From: an uncultured Eubacterium sp. | Lineage (GTDB): Bacteria; Bacillota; Clostridia; Lachnospirales; Lachnospiraceae | Assembly (NCBI GenBank): GCA_947088865.1 | Contig: CAMUHY010000007.1 | Location: 62,001 to 126,000 of the forward strand | Direction of reading: 5' to 3' | DNA length: 64,000 nucleotides | Shown: positions 1-9,565 of the stretch, piece after piece | Layout: each line of letters starts with the position of its first letter | How positions within the stretch are numbered: position 1 is the stretch's first letter | Notes under the pieces: model-generated | Databases searched by the model: none | What the model was told of the DNA's origin: nothing | Seen by the model: the letters and a program-made list of their open reading frames with translations, nothing else | Program-made: the position numbers and the translations under genes

Positions 1-1229
1 AGCGCCACACGGCAGCACCACATACTAATTACAGAAACAATCATTGAAAACTTCACGTCACCTGCTGCCCGAAACCCATAAGGCAAGCCAAAAGCACCTA
101 CCCAAAGCAGAGGTTTTACAATTGTCATTGCAGTAACTAGCCAAAAACACATCCTAGCGGCTTCAGGCTCCATTCTGCCAAGCCACGTCACTGGCTTTGT
201 AATGGCAAGAACCAAAAGACACGAGACAATTACTCCTATCCATGCAATTCTCATAAGTTTTACAATATAATACTTTGCTTCCTCTTTTCTATGTGCGCCG
301 ATACACTGTCCCACAACTGTCATAAGCCCAATGCCTACACCATTGCTAAAAATGCCATTTACATTTTCAAGAATATCCGTCATTGCCTGTGCGGATATTG
401 CTATTGTTCCCATTGTTGAAACAGTCGAGGAAATAGCAATTTTTCCAAACTGAAACATACCATTCTCAATACCTGCTGGAATACCTATTGCCATTATTTT
501 TAATATCAGTTTCATATCAGGACGAATTTTTAAATAATCCCTTACCACTATCATTTGTTTGGGATTTCTTAAACAATAATATATTACCACTGTGCCAAAA
601 ATTCTTGATAAAAGTGTGGCAAGGGCAGCGCCAGCAACTCCCCAGCCAAAACCATAAAGAAACAATACATTCCCCGTAACATTTATAACATTTGAAATAA
701 TAGATATCTTCATTGGAAACTTTGAATTGCCAAATGCCCTATAAAATGATGCTCCTGCGCTAAATAATGCCAAAAATGGATATGAGACAGCCGTTATCAT
801 AAAATAGATAAATGCGCTTTTCATTACAGAATCTTCTACTGTTCCAAATATCAACCGTAAAAGCCGCTCTCCTCCCAAAATACAAAACATGGTAATTAAA
901 AGTGAAATTCCAAGTACTGTAAGCACAACTTGTCCTGCTGTTTTACTGCTTTCTTCTCTATTCCCACTGCCAATATACTGTGAACAAATAATTACTGCAC
1001 CTGCTGCCATTGCCGCAAATATCTGTATAACTAAATTATTTATTGAGTCCACAAGAGATACTGCTGATATGGCATAGCTTCCAACAGTAGAAACCATCAT
1101 TGTGTCTACCATTCCCATAAGTGAATTTAAAAATTGTTCTACAATTATAGGCAAAAGCAGCCAAAATAATGTTTTATTATCAAATAAAACATTTTTCCAG
1201 TCTATCTGCTTTTTGTCATACAGTTTCAT
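1..1229 (-). CDS. MATE-family multidrug/Na+ antiporter, 3' end cut by window edge
   Basis: The reading frame runs open from an ATG at 1229 to the window edge, giving about 409 residues without a stop. It starts MKLYDKKQIDWKNVL, then shows alternating hydrophobic segments with the MATE-like pattern LFWLLLPIIVEQFLNSLMG followed by MVDTMMVSTVGSYAISAVSL near residues 35-60, and a second similar half (ILKIMAIGIPAGIENGMFQ) near residue 250. That two-fold repeat of six membrane segments is characteristic of MATE exporters, which expel cationic drugs or metabolites in exchange for Na+ or H+. A GGAGATAAATAAAA stretch precedes the ATG. Only the last few tens of residues should be missing. The substrate cannot be told from the sequence. 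Confidence 0.9.
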   Translation of the reverse strand, partial: MKLYDKKQIDWKNVLFDNKTLFWLLLPIIVEQFLNSLMGMVDTMMVSTVGSYAISAVSLVDSINNLVIQIFAAMAAGAVIICSQYIGSGNREESSKTAGQVVLTVLGISLLITMFCILGGERLLRLIFGTVEDSVMKSAFIYFMITAVSYPFLALFSAGASFYRAFGNSKFPMKISIISNVINVTGNVLFLYGFGWGVAGAALATLLSRIFGTVVIYYCLRNPKQMIVVRDYLKIRPDMKLILKIMAIGIPAGIENGMFQFGKIAISSTVSTMGTIAISAQAMTDILENVNGIFSNGVGIGLMTVVGQCIGAHRKEEAKYYIVKLMRIAWIGVIVSCLLVLAITKPVTWLGRMEPEAARMCFWLVTAMTIVKPLLWVGAFGLPYGFRAAGDVKFSMIVSVISMWCCRVA

Positions 1230-1337
1230 TTTTATTTATCTCCTAAAATTTAGTTATTTTCACTTGTTAATTTTGACCATTTACGCTACATAATCTTATA
1301 AGTAAACTATCTTTCTATTTTGAAAACACATATTTAT

Positions 1338-2174
1338 TTAATATTTTCTTTTTACAATGCCATACTTTATCCTTACCCGCTCTATCTTTCTCACAATACT
1401 TTCCCCTGCAAAAAATACACAAACGGCAGCTCCTAACGCATGTCCTATATCATAAGGCAACCCTGTAATATATAACATTTTTAATGCGCTGACACCACCA
1501 CTATATGCCGACTGTGTCATTGTAAATGCGGCAAAATTCATAATACCACCATATAAAATAAATACACTTAAAAAAGTAAAAACGCTCATGGTTATAAAAT
1601 TTGCTGGCAATTTATTTTTTCTAAAAAGAAAGGATACCAACATGCCAATCAAGCCAAATACATATATTCGCCACCCCCAAAAAGATTCATTTGTCTTAGC
1701 TCCTAACAAATATACTATGTATCCAACTATTTCAAAAACAAGGATACAAATTAATGGAGTTATACAAATTTGCACACCTATTTTTTTTGCTTCTTTTTTA
1801 TATTCACTTTTACTATCCAAAATACCAATCATTTCAACTTTTGAAAATAATATGCCTGCCAATGCACCAAGCAGTCCCCATGCTAGCATTTCCCAAACTG
1901 TCCATGCTCCTTGCGTCATAAAAAAATTACAGATAAATCTTGAAAGCGCACCCGTTGCAAAACCTGCCCTTGCACCCAATGCTATACCTGTCAAAATCAC
2001 CATTGCCGTTCCTGCATGAAAGGGAATCGTGTATGCACATATTAAATTTGCAACCACTGTAAATGCAGACATAACAGAAATCATTACAATTTCTCTAGCC
2101 TGTGGCTTTCGATTTTCATATAATAAAATCAGAGGAATAAATGATACAATCAAAAATACTGTGCTGATAAACAT
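1338..2174 (-). CDS. ECF transporter S (substrate-binding) component, CbrT-like
   Basis: A 278-residue integral membrane protein with about six hydrophobic helices. The N-terminal part (ENRKPQAREIVMISVMSAF, then HAGTAMVILTGIALGARAGFATGALSRFICNFFMTQGAWTVWEM) follows the pattern of S components predicted in clostridia to take up cobalamin (CbrT-like). It would bind the vitamin in the membrane and dock on the T/ATPase module encoded just upstream. Its start overlaps the end of the ATPase gene by 25 bp and is preceded by GGGGGAAAAAG, pointing to coupled translation. Known of family: group II ECF modules carry a dedicated S component like this. The family call is fairly firm; the cobalamin substrate is inference from the DUF4430 neighbour and the S-protein pattern. 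Confidence 0.8.
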   Translation of the reverse strand: MFISTVFLIVSFIPLILLYENRKPQAREIVMISVMSAFTVVANLICAYTIPFHAGTAMVILTGIALGARAGFATGALSRFICNFFMTQGAWTVWEMLAWGLLGALAGILFSKVEMIGILDSKSEYKKEAKKIGVQICITPLICILVFEIVGYIVYLLGAKTNESFWGWRIYVFGLIGMLVSFLFRKNKLPANFITMSVFTFLSVFILYGGIMNFAAFTMTQSAYSGGVSALKMLYITGLPYDIGHALGAAVCVFFAGESIVRKIERVRIKYGIVKRKY

Positions 2175-3889
2175 ACTTTTTCCCCCACTTGTTTATAGGT
2201 TACAGCTTTTTTTATATAACCCGATGCAATTTTTGCCGCAGACGTTGTGTAATAATTATTTTGTTCAAAAAATGTAACAACATCCGCTTTAGACACAATA
2301 CAGCGGTCAAACATAAAGGCGCATTCACTGGCATACTCTGCACAAAAATCTAAATCATGCGAAACCATCACAACGGTAAGCCTTTGAGTCTCTATTAAAT
2401 ACCAAATATATTTTCCCAATTCCTCTTTAAAAGAAGGGTCTAATCCTTTTGTCGGTTCGTCAAGCAATAAAATATCGGGTTTAAAAAGCAATCCTTTTGC
2501 AATGGCAAGTTTTTGCTGCTGCCCTCCGCTAATATCATATGGATGATATTTTCTCACTTTATCAAGTCCCGTTTTTGCAAGCATTTTTTCAACTTCTTTA
2601 AGCTTGTCTTCTCTGGACAGTTTACTTGCCCACTGATTTTGCGAATCGCACAAAACTTCTGCTAATTCTTCCTCTACACTAATTTCTGTAAACATTGCTT
2701 TAGGATTTTGTGATACAAATATACATTTACCATAAATCTTTATCTTACCCAAAACAGGTTTTAAAACGCCTGAAATTAATTTTAATATCGTGGTTTTTCC
2801 TGCTCCATTGCCTCCTGTTATCGCTAAAAAATCCCCTTTTGCAATATCCAGATTCAGATTTTCCACAACGAACTCTTCTTTTTTGCCATAACAATAACTG
2901 ACGTCTTGAATATGAATCATATTCTCTTTTTTATTCGTTATTTTTTCAGCATTTTGTGTATACTTACCTTTTTGATTTCGTGTAAAATAAGATGTATCGT
3001 TTTCATCTTTTTGAATCCGTTGTTCATTATATATTGCATCCAGCCAATTTCTTCCCTCCCTCACTGTCAATGGACATTGTTCTTTATTATTCTGCTTAAA
3101 TTGCTTAAAATATATCATCTCTTTATCTGTAAGGGAAGCTGTCACATAATAATAAATTTTTGCAGCAGTTGGCAGTGTTTTGCTGTCCTGTGAATCATGA
3201 ATAATAGACAATGCTACCTGTGTAGGCGCTCCTTGATATTCAATAGAGCCTTCTTTCATCGTTATAATTTTATCACATATACTAAATAATTGTTCTGTTC
3301 TATGTTCTGATATCAAAATTGTAATGCCCAGCTCTCTATTCAATCGAACAAGCATATCTATAAATTTCTGTGCCGCTATTGGGTCAAGCTGTGCAGTTGG
3401 CTCATCTAACACCAGTACTTCTGGATTCATTGCCATAATAGAAGCTAAATTTAACAACTGCTTCTGACCGCCAGAAAGCTTAAATGTGTCCATTCGATAC
3501 CATTTTGACATACCAAAATATTCAGCAGTCTCGGCCGTCTTTTTTCGGATATCTACATTTGCATACCCTAAATTTTCCAATCCAAATGCTATCTCATGCC
3601 AAACTTTATCTGTTACTATCTGGTCTTGAGGATTCTGTCCTACATATCCTATCTGAAAAGCGGCTATATTTTTTATATCCTCACCTTTGTATGTAACCAC
3701 ACCACTGCATTCACCGTTTGGCATAATGCTTTTTTTCATCATGGACAACAATGTTGTCTTTCCACAACCGGAAGCTCCTGTTACAAGAACCATCTCGCCC
3801 TTATCTATTTTTATATTAATATGATGGAGTGTCTCCTGCTCTGCCAAAGCATACCGAAAACAGAAATTTTTATACTCTATCAACGCCAT
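2150..3889 (-). CDS. ECF transporter ATP-binding protein with two fused ABC domains
   Basis: A 579-residue protein holding two complete ABC ATPase domains. Domain 1 has Walker A GASGCGKT (residues 38-45), signature LSGGQKQ and Walker B LVLDEPTAQLD. Domain 2 has Walker A GGNGAGKT (about 365), signature ISGGQQQ and LLLDEPTKGLD. They are joined by a charged linker of roughly 100 residues (about 230-340). It is the fused equivalent of the separate EcfA1/EcfA2 pair and would energise uptake by the adjacent EcfT and S component. It starts 7 bp after the EcfT gene ends. The start codon lies just after GCAGAAATGAGGATAGT, an SD-bearing motif repeated before several other genes here. Both nucleotide sites look intact. 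Confidence 0.92.
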   Translation of the reverse strand: MALIEYKNFCFRYALAEQETLHHINIKIDKGEMVLVTGASGCGKTTLLSMMKKSIMPNGECSGVVTYKGEDIKNIAAFQIGYVGQNPQDQIVTDKVWHEIAFGLENLGYANVDIRKKTAETAEYFGMSKWYRMDTFKLSGGQKQLLNLASIMAMNPEVLVLDEPTAQLDPIAAQKFIDMLVRLNRELGITILISEHRTEQLFSICDKIITMKEGSIEYQGAPTQVALSIIHDSQDSKTLPTAAKIYYYVTASLTDKEMIYFKQFKQNNKEQCPLTVREGRNWLDAIYNEQRIQKDENDTSYFTRNQKGKYTQNAEKITNKKENMIHIQDVSYCYGKKEEFVVENLNLDIAKGDFLAITGGNGAGKTTILKLISGVLKPVLGKIKIYGKCIFVSQNPKAMFTEISVEEELAEVLCDSQNQWASKLSREDKLKEVEKMLAKTGLDKVRKYHPYDISGGQQQKLAIAKGLLFKPDILLLDEPTKGLDPSFKEELGKYIWYLIETQRLTVVMVSHDLDFCAEYASECAFMFDRCIVSKADVVTFFEQNNYYTTSAAKIASGYIKKAVTYKQVGEKVCLSAQYF

Positions 3890-3896
3890 ACTATCC

Positions 3897-4799
3897 TCAT
3901 TTCTGCAAAAAATTTTTGTTTAATTTATATTTTGCTGATAATTCACACCAAACAGGAAACAATCCAACAATAAATAACATAAAACAAATCCCCCATGTCC
4001 ATATTTTATTTTGCGGAAATATAACAGCGGGCATATAATACACACTTACCTTTCTCATCACAATAATACAACATGCTGTGCACAATGCTATAAACAAAAT
4101 GGCTATCAACCCTATCTCTGCCTTTTTCAAATGGTATAAATGATATGTTGTTCTATGCTTTAATCCAAAACCTCTTGATTCCATTGACTTTGACGTCTCT
4201 ATGGAATTTTCCAGCGACCATGAAATTAAAATTGATATTTCTTTTAAATATTGTCTTAATCGGTCTAATTTTTTAACGGATGAAGCATGTCTTCCCATCG
4301 CTGTCTGGGCATCGTGAATTTCTCTGTACCTTGACCGCAATAATGGTATAAATCGCAATATCATTGAAAAGGTAAGCCCCAGCAATGGTGCAATTCTTCC
4401 AAAAAGATAATATAATTTTTCAGAATCAATAAATACTCTGCAACAGCCAATCCATTGTATCACTGTAACAAAAAGAACGCCCATAATAATACCATATATA
4501 TATGCTTCCAACATAATTGCTTTATCATTTATATAAAACAACACTGTTGTCCCTGTATTGGAAAAAATGGGCTGTATTATTACTGTAAAAATAATAATAG
4601 GAAGTCCCATTATGATATTAACAATAAATTTATTTTGCTTATTTGTAACAAACCAAACAGCCGCCGAGACAAACCATGATGTAGCAATAATGTAGGGATT
4701 TAATGTTATCATTGTTATAATTAATACAAATGCTATGTAAATCAAATTGACTGCTGGATGATACATAGAAAATGCGTTTTTTTCACCTAAATAATACAT
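3897..4799 (-). CDS. ECF transporter T component (EcfT-like permease)
   Basis: A 300-residue membrane protein with N-terminal hydrophobic helices (AFVLIITMITLNPYIIA), a long cytoplasmic coupling region (FSMILRFIPLLRSRYREIHDAQTAMGRHASS, then SLENSIETSKSMESRGFGLKHRT) and a C-terminal pair of helices. The AxGRxA/S-like and ESRGFG motifs are the coupling-helix features of CbiQ/EcfT proteins that transmit ATPase motion to the S component. It lies between the DUF4430 gene, 123 bp upstream, and the double ATPase gene 7 bp downstream, so it belongs to the same ECF module. Only a weak RBS is visible before the ATG. Assignment to the EcfT family is solid; the substrate is set by the S component. Confidence 0.9.
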   Translation of the reverse strand: MYYLGEKNAFSMYHPAVNLIYIAFVLIITMITLNPYIIATSWFVSAAVWFVTNKQNKFIVNIIMGLPIIIFTVIIQPIFSNTGTTVLFYINDKAIMLEAYIYGIIMGVLFVTVIQWIGCCRVFIDSEKLYYLFGRIAPLLGLTFSMILRFIPLLRSRYREIHDAQTAMGRHASSVKKLDRLRQYLKEISILISWSLENSIETSKSMESRGFGLKHRTTYHLYHLKKAEIGLIAILFIALCTACCIIVMRKVSVYYMPAVIFPQNKIWTWGICFMLFIVGLFPVWCELSAKYKLNKNFLQK

Positions 4800-4922
4800 T
4801 ATACGTTACCATTCTTGTTTATTATTTTTTCATTTCTAGGCTTTTCTTATATGAAAACCTTTCATTTTTAGCCAAGCTTTTTATACTATATTTTTAAAAT
4901 TAAAAATTTACAATTTAAACAA

Positions 4923-5783
4923 TTATCCATCTTTACCATTATTTACATAATACCATAGTACAGTATCGCCTTCTTTTAATGTATAGGATAATGCGCCAAC
5001 ATTTGGCGATACTCCATTGACCTTATACATCCACCCGCTTCCATATGAAATAGCTTTTTCACTTAAATTATTGATGCTTGTAACATATCCATTATTGGCA
5101 GCAACTAAAATATTATTATCGACACAAACCTGCATTAAAAAATCATACACCTTTTGTCCCACAGGAATTTTATAACTTGTCTTTTTAATAATTGTTCCGT
5201 CTGATGGTATTGAATTTTTGACACCTTCATTTTTAATCAAATCTTTAAATTCTACTGCCACATCACAGCGTATCTCAATTGAACATGTTATATACTGCCA
5301 TTCTGATGTGGATTCACTGGTTATATTTTGAGATGGTGTTTTATCTAAATCATCAAGATTTATATTATCTTGATTTAGATTATCAGGATTGATAACTTGA
5401 TTTGAACTATTTTCATCTGTTGGATTTACATTATTTCCTAAATCTTCTGGTGAAACAGCATTTGTTTCATTAGAAGATAAAGACTGTTGTAAACTTTGTA
5501 AAGATTGTGCTGCATTATTGGTTGACTGAGCATTTAATTCATTGTCTTGTGTTTGTTTGGATGTTATTGTCTCCTTAGAATTGGCTTCTTTTTTGTTGGA
5601 TTCTAGTTTTGTATCTGACAAAGAATCCGATGTATTTTGTAATACAGCATACCCATTATTTTTATGCCCATCTTGATATGATTTTACCGACTGAATGTTT
5701 AAATGAGCAAATAAAAAGACTGCCAGTCCTATAATAAATAGTACTGCTGCTATCATTTTATATTTTTTATATTTGTCGAACAT
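4923..5783 (-). CDS. DUF4430 surface protein of the ECF operon (putative vitamin-binding)
   Basis: A 286-residue protein with one N-terminal membrane anchor (residues about 10-30, AAVLFIIGLAVFLFAHL), then a low-complexity Ser/Asn/Gln/Asp-rich spacer to about residue 155, and a C-terminal DUF4430-type domain ending GWMYKVNGV...SYTLKEGDTVLWYY. DUF4430 is related to the C-terminal beta-domain of transcobalamin and intrinsic factor, so a role in capturing cobalamin outside the cell for the ECF transporter is plausible inference. The spacer would carry the domain through the peptidoglycan. No lipobox Cys is seen; the anchor looks uncleaved. The gene begins only 27 bp after the end of hsdR, leaving no room for a cobalamin riboswitch directly in front of it. 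Confidence 0.8.
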   Translation of the reverse strand: MFDKYKKYKMIAAVLFIIGLAVFLFAHLNIQSVKSYQDGHKNNGYAVLQNTSDSLSDTKLESNKKEANSKETITSKQTQDNELNAQSTNNAAQSLQSLQQSLSSNETNAVSPEDLGNNVNPTDENSSNQVINPDNLNQDNINLDDLDKTPSQNITSESTSEWQYITCSIEIRCDVAVEFKDLIKNEGVKNSIPSDGTIIKKTSYKIPVGQKVYDFLMQVCVDNNILVAANNGYVTSINNLSEKAISYGSGWMYKVNGVSPNVGALSYTLKEGDTVLWYYVNNGKDG

Positions 5784-5810
5784 GATATTTTCCTACTTTA
5801 TAATAACGTT

Positions 5811-8800
5811 TTAATGCTTATTTTTTATATTATATTTTGTTTCTGGCTCAGAAGCCATAGAAAACTCTTGCTGTAAATTTTTATCTATTTCTGATGAAAG
5901 GTTATAATGATTAATCATTGACTTATATGATTCACCATCTGTGTTATAAGTTACATTAAATACCATATCAAATAAACATTTCCTAAATGATAAATTATCT
6001 TGAACTTGCTTAAATAATTCCATATTATCTGCCATAATCGAAAAAATAACCTTCTGCAAAACCCGTTCGCTTTCCATTCGTGCTTCTTGCTTGCCTGAAT
6101 TTTTTATTGCATGTTGATAATATTTGTCTTTAGAAACCATTTCTGGCAGTTCTAAAATTTGCCGGTATACATTATCTGCATTATTCCATTCTATCTCTTC
6201 AAACGCACTATTAAAATCAGAAAGGATTACTGAAAGCTGCGTCATCTGCGCATCTGCAATATAACCTGTGTTGCCAGCAGGTACTGGCAATACTTCAGCA
6301 TCTTCATCTTCTAATTTAATTGACATACATTGTTTTGCTTCTAATCGATAGCTGTCAAGGTCAATAATATCTAAAATCCCTTGCGACAAATCCTCTTCTG
6401 TTGGTGATGGTAACTTTGATATCAAAAGATTTAAAAAGATAAAAAGTCTTTCCCAATCTGCATTTCCATAAGGCAAAATTGCGCCAAGAAAACCATATGT
6501 ACGACAAAATGATTTTGCAGAACTTTTAAACTTTATCTGAGCTTCTATATCCAATTCTTTATATATAGTAACACAGGTATCTAGTATTGGGTCAAGTTTG
6601 TCACGCTCAGCGCCATTTAAATATAAATCAACAACATTTTGTATATCATCACTAGAATATACCTGATACTCTTCCATTACAGCAATAAGGTCATATAATT
6701 TGTTTGGGTCAGTCTCTCCAGACAAAAGGGTTGTGCGATAATACGCTTCAAATGCTTTTTCTATAACCTCAGGCTTATTTGCAAAATCCAATATAAAAGT
6801 ATCTTTCTTCAATGGATGCGCACGATTAAGACGAGAAAGCGTCTGCACTGCCTTGATACCAGAGAGTGTTTTATCTACATACATTGTGTGAAGTAATGGT
6901 TCATCAAAACCTGTCTGGAACATATCCGCAACCACAAGGATACGATAAGGGTCGTTTTTAAAATTTTTTGGTATTTTTAAATCTGAAAATCCATTTATAG
7001 CGGCAGAAATAAGAGGTAGTTCTTGTCCTTCATATTTATACTCACCAGAAAATGCAATAATTGCTTTATATGGACTATGCCTATTTGTAAGTGCTTTATG
7101 AATAGCATAATAATATTCAATACAACGTGGAATATTATTTGTAACAACCATAGCACGTGCCTGACCTCCAATTTTTCCTTTGGCAATAACCTGTTCATGA
7201 AAATGCTCAACCATCATTTCAGCTTTCTGCTCTATTGTCTGCTTATTGCTTTCAACAAAAGCACGCAATTTTTTGTGCGCACGCTTTTTGTCAAACATTG
7301 GGTCATCAACAACCGTTTTTATTAATCTATAATAACTAGAAATTGGGGTATAGTATTTTAAAACATCAAGAATAAATCCTTCCTGAATAGCTTGCTTCAT
7401 TGTATATACATGAAATGGTCTATGTTTAATTATATCACCATCTTGATAAGCAATACCAAACATTTCTAATGTCTTATTTTTGGGAGTAGCTGTAAATGCA
7501 AAATAACTTGCATTATGAAGCAATTTGCGACCTTCCATCATAGCATTAATTCTATCTTCATTGTCCATCTTATTTTGAGAAGTCAAACCAGAAAGTGCAA
7601 GGTTCATTTGAGCAGAATTTCTGCCACTTTGTCCAGAATGTGCCTCATCAATAATAACAGCAAATTTATTATTTTTATGGGTACTTCCAAGTTTAGAAAT
7701 AATATGTGAAAATTTTTCTACTGTGGTAATAATAATACGCTTTTTTTCAGTAATTGCATCTCTTAAATCATTAGAATGTTTCGCCCATGCAACTGTATTT
7801 TTTACCTGCATAAATTGCTTGATAGTATCACGAATCTGCTTATCTAAAATACGACGGTCTGTCACTACAAGAATAGAATCAAATATAGGATGTCCATCTT
7901 TTTCAAGCGCAATTAACTGATGTGCAAGCCATGCAATAGAATTAGATTTGCCGCTTCCTGCGCTATGCTGAATAAGATATTTTTGTCCAACACCATTTTC
8001 TAATACATTTGACAGCAATTTTTCTACAACATCTAATTGATGATAACGAGGAAATATCTGTTTTACTGTTTTCTTTTTTGCATCAGACTCTTCTTCAACA
8101 ACTATCTGTACATAGTTTTCAATAATGCGTGTTAATTTGTGCTTTGTAAGAATATCTTTCCAAAGATAATCCGTCATAATTCCATTTTTATTGGGAGGAT
8201 TTCCTGCACCATCTTTATAACCTTTGTCAAATGGCAAAAACCAGCTTTTTTTACCATCTAATTTTGTACAAAATTTAATACGACTATCATCAACTGCAAA
8301 ATGCACTATACAACGTTTAAACTGAAATAAAAGTTCTTTGGCATCACGGTCATTTTTATATTGTTCTACTGCATTTTCTACGGTCTGCTTTGTGAGGTGA
8401 TTTTTCAATTCAAAAGTAATCACAGGCAAGCCATTAATAAAAATACACATATCCAGAGCAAGCTTTGTAGCATCTTGTGAATACCTTAATTGACGAGTTA
8501 CACTAAAAATATTTTGTTCAAACAGACTTTTCGTTTTAACATTTTTTTGTGTTGGAGTAAGATAAAATATACTGAATTTTGCAGGATAAGCTTTCACACC
8601 ATTACGCAATACATCAATAATGCCACGCTTTGTAATCTCACTTTGCAAACGGCTCAACAACTGTTTTTTCTTGATTTCTGACTTTTCCACACCAAGCTTT
8701 TTCATATCATCTGCTTGTGTATTATTCAAAAAACGAAATAACCTAGTTTCGTCAATGGCATATTCACGATTGTAATCAGCATTACAGCCTTGTTCATAAC

Positions 8801-8870
8801 CGTTATGTTCCACAAGCCATTTTACAATCAAGTCTTCAAATCCATCTTCTTTAATATTAGTAAATTCCAC
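5811..8870 (-). CDS. hsdR: Type I restriction enzyme, HsdR (R) subunit
   Basis: A 1019-residue protein with the HsdR layout. The N-terminal nuclease domain has the PD-(D/E)XK signs: an Asp in LALDMCIFINGLPV and E-x-K in ITFELKNHL near residue 155. The superfamily 2 motor follows, with Walker A HSAGSGKS (about 300-310), DEAH box IIDEAHSGQSGR, motif FAFTATPKNKT and the later SRLNRAHP motif. A helical C-terminal region contacts the MS core. Together with HsdM and HsdS it cuts unmethylated DNA after ATP-driven translocation. The start is GTG at 8870, chosen because AAAGGAGCAATAAAA stands in front of it. It ends the hsdM-hsdS-RNA-PBECR4-hsdR cluster. No frameshift or missing motif is seen, so restriction is probably active. 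Confidence 0.95.
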   Translation of the reverse strand: MEFTNIKEDGFEDLIVKWLVEHNGYEQGCNADYNREYAIDETRLFRFLNNTQADDMKKLGVEKSEIKKKQLLSRLQSEITKRGIIDVLRNGVKAYPAKFSIFYLTPTQKNVKTKSLFEQNIFSVTRQLRYSQDATKLALDMCIFINGLPVITFELKNHLTKQTVENAVEQYKNDRDAKELLFQFKRCIVHFAVDDSRIKFCTKLDGKKSWFLPFDKGYKDGAGNPPNKNGIMTDYLWKDILTKHKLTRIIENYVQIVVEEESDAKKKTVKQIFPRYHQLDVVEKLLSNVLENGVGQKYLIQHSAGSGKSNSIAWLAHQLIALEKDGHPIFDSILVVTDRRILDKQIRDTIKQFMQVKNTVAWAKHSNDLRDAITEKKRIIITTVEKFSHIISKLGSTHKNNKFAVIIDEAHSGQSGRNSAQMNLALSGLTSQNKMDNEDRINAMMEGRKLLHNASYFAFTATPKNKTLEMFGIAYQDGDIIKHRPFHVYTMKQAIQEGFILDVLKYYTPISSYYRLIKTVVDDPMFDKKRAHKKLRAFVESNKQTIEQKAEMMVEHFHEQVIAKGKIGGQARAMVVTNNIPRCIEYYYAIHKALTNRHSPYKAIIAFSGEYKYEGQELPLISAAINGFSDLKIPKNFKNDPYRILVVADMFQTGFDEPLLHTMYVDKTLSGIKAVQTLSRLNRAHPLKKDTFILDFANKPEVIEKAFEAYYRTTLLSGETDPNKLYDLIAVMEEYQVYSSDDIQNVVDLYLNGAERDKLDPILDTCVTIYKELDIEAQIKFKSSAKSFCRTYGFLGAILPYGNADWERLFIFLNLLISKLPSPTEEDLSQGILDIIDLDSYRLEAKQCMSIKLEDEDAEVLPVPAGNTGYIADAQMTQLSVILSDFNSAFEEIEWNNADNVYRQILELPEMVSKDKYYQHAIKNSGKQEARMESERVLQKVIFSIMADNMELFKQVQDNLSFRKCLFDMVFNVTYNTDGESYKSMINHYNLSSEIDKNLQQEFSMASEPETKYNIKNKH

Positions 8871-8921
8871 TTTTATTGCTCCTTTTTGTATTTACTTTAT
8901 TGTAACTCTTATTTTAACTTT

Positions 8922-9512
8922 CTACTTTTTTATATTCTTTGGGGTAAAGCGGTCGTACTGAATTTGTACTTTTCCCGTAGACAGACAAATTTTTTCTTTA
9001 TACAACATTGTGTAAATAGCTTGTCCTTTGGTATAGTCCTTTTGTTCTTTTGGAAAAAAGGAACGGCAAAAATACCGCTTGGCATTAACTTGTCTTGCAA
9101 GAAAAATATAAATATCATTTTCTGCATATGGGGTGGATAGTAAGTAATCCGCTTCAATTAAGGAAAACTGATTTAATTTCATATTATAACGAAACACTAA
9201 TCGATTATTATCAAAAAGTGTTTCTATCTGTGTAAGAGGTTGGAAACGATTTTCAATCAAATGCAAGTAACGGCTTTTGGAAACCGTTTCATAAGTAATT
9301 TTCCCTGCAAGAATTTCATCAAAAACTATACTTCTGTTACGAGTAGCAATTCTTAAGTCCTTTAATTTTCCAAGCCCTAGCAGATGATGAAAGTCAAGTT
9401 TTGAAAAACCAATACATAATTCTGCTGCTTTTCCTTTTCGCCCAACCGTAATATGGTATTCTATATCTAATAATTTTTGAAATGCGATAACACAATTGAG
9501 AAGTTTATCCAT
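8922..9512 (-). CDS. PBECR4-like nuclease-fold protein embedded in the type I R-M operon
   Basis: A 196-residue soluble protein with no signal or membrane segment. The pattern YHITVGRKGKAAEL, then DFHHLLGLGKLKDL near residues 45-60 and KSRYLHLIENRFQPL near 85, matches my memory of PBECR4 proteins (phage Barnase-EndoU-ColicinE5/D-RelE-like nuclease family 4). That family was proposed from comparative genomics to be an RNA-cleaving fold found in phage and mobile DNA. The late stretch ENDIYIFLARQ, YFCRSFFPKEQKDYT and LLYKEKI is also typical. The start has a good RBS (GCAGGAAGGATTAAGTT before the ATG). It lies 51 bp upstream of hsdR and directly after a structured RNA with its own promoter and terminator. 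A toxin, accessory restriction or anti-phage role is inference; no activity is known to me for this member. Confidence 0.7.
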   Translation of the reverse strand: MDKLLNCVIAFQKLLDIEYHITVGRKGKAAELCIGFSKLDFHHLLGLGKLKDLRIATRNRSIVFDEILAGKITYETVSKSRYLHLIENRFQPLTQIETLFDNNRLVFRYNMKLNQFSLIEADYLLSTPYAENDIYIFLARQVNAKRYFCRSFFPKEQKDYTKGQAIYTMLYKEKICLSTGKVQIQYDRFTPKNIKK

Positions 9513-9533
9513 AACTTAATCCTTCCTGCTATG

Positions 9534-9565
9534 TAAAAAAACCGCCTTGCAAATACAAGGCGGTT
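9534..9565 (-). terminator. Strong intrinsic terminator of the structured RNA
   Basis: On the minus strand AACCGCCTTG, a six-base loop and CAAGGCGGTT form a perfect 10-bp stem, followed by a T run to 9534. It lies only about 20 nt before the PBECR4 start codon, so it separates the RNA from the gene and would let only a fraction of transcripts continue. Confidence 0.9.

Noticed and set aside
5784..5810. Cobalamin riboswitch in front of the DUF4430 gene
   Set aside because: Only 27 bp separate it from hsdR, too short for the aptamer, and no B12-box was seen in the coding end of hsdR.
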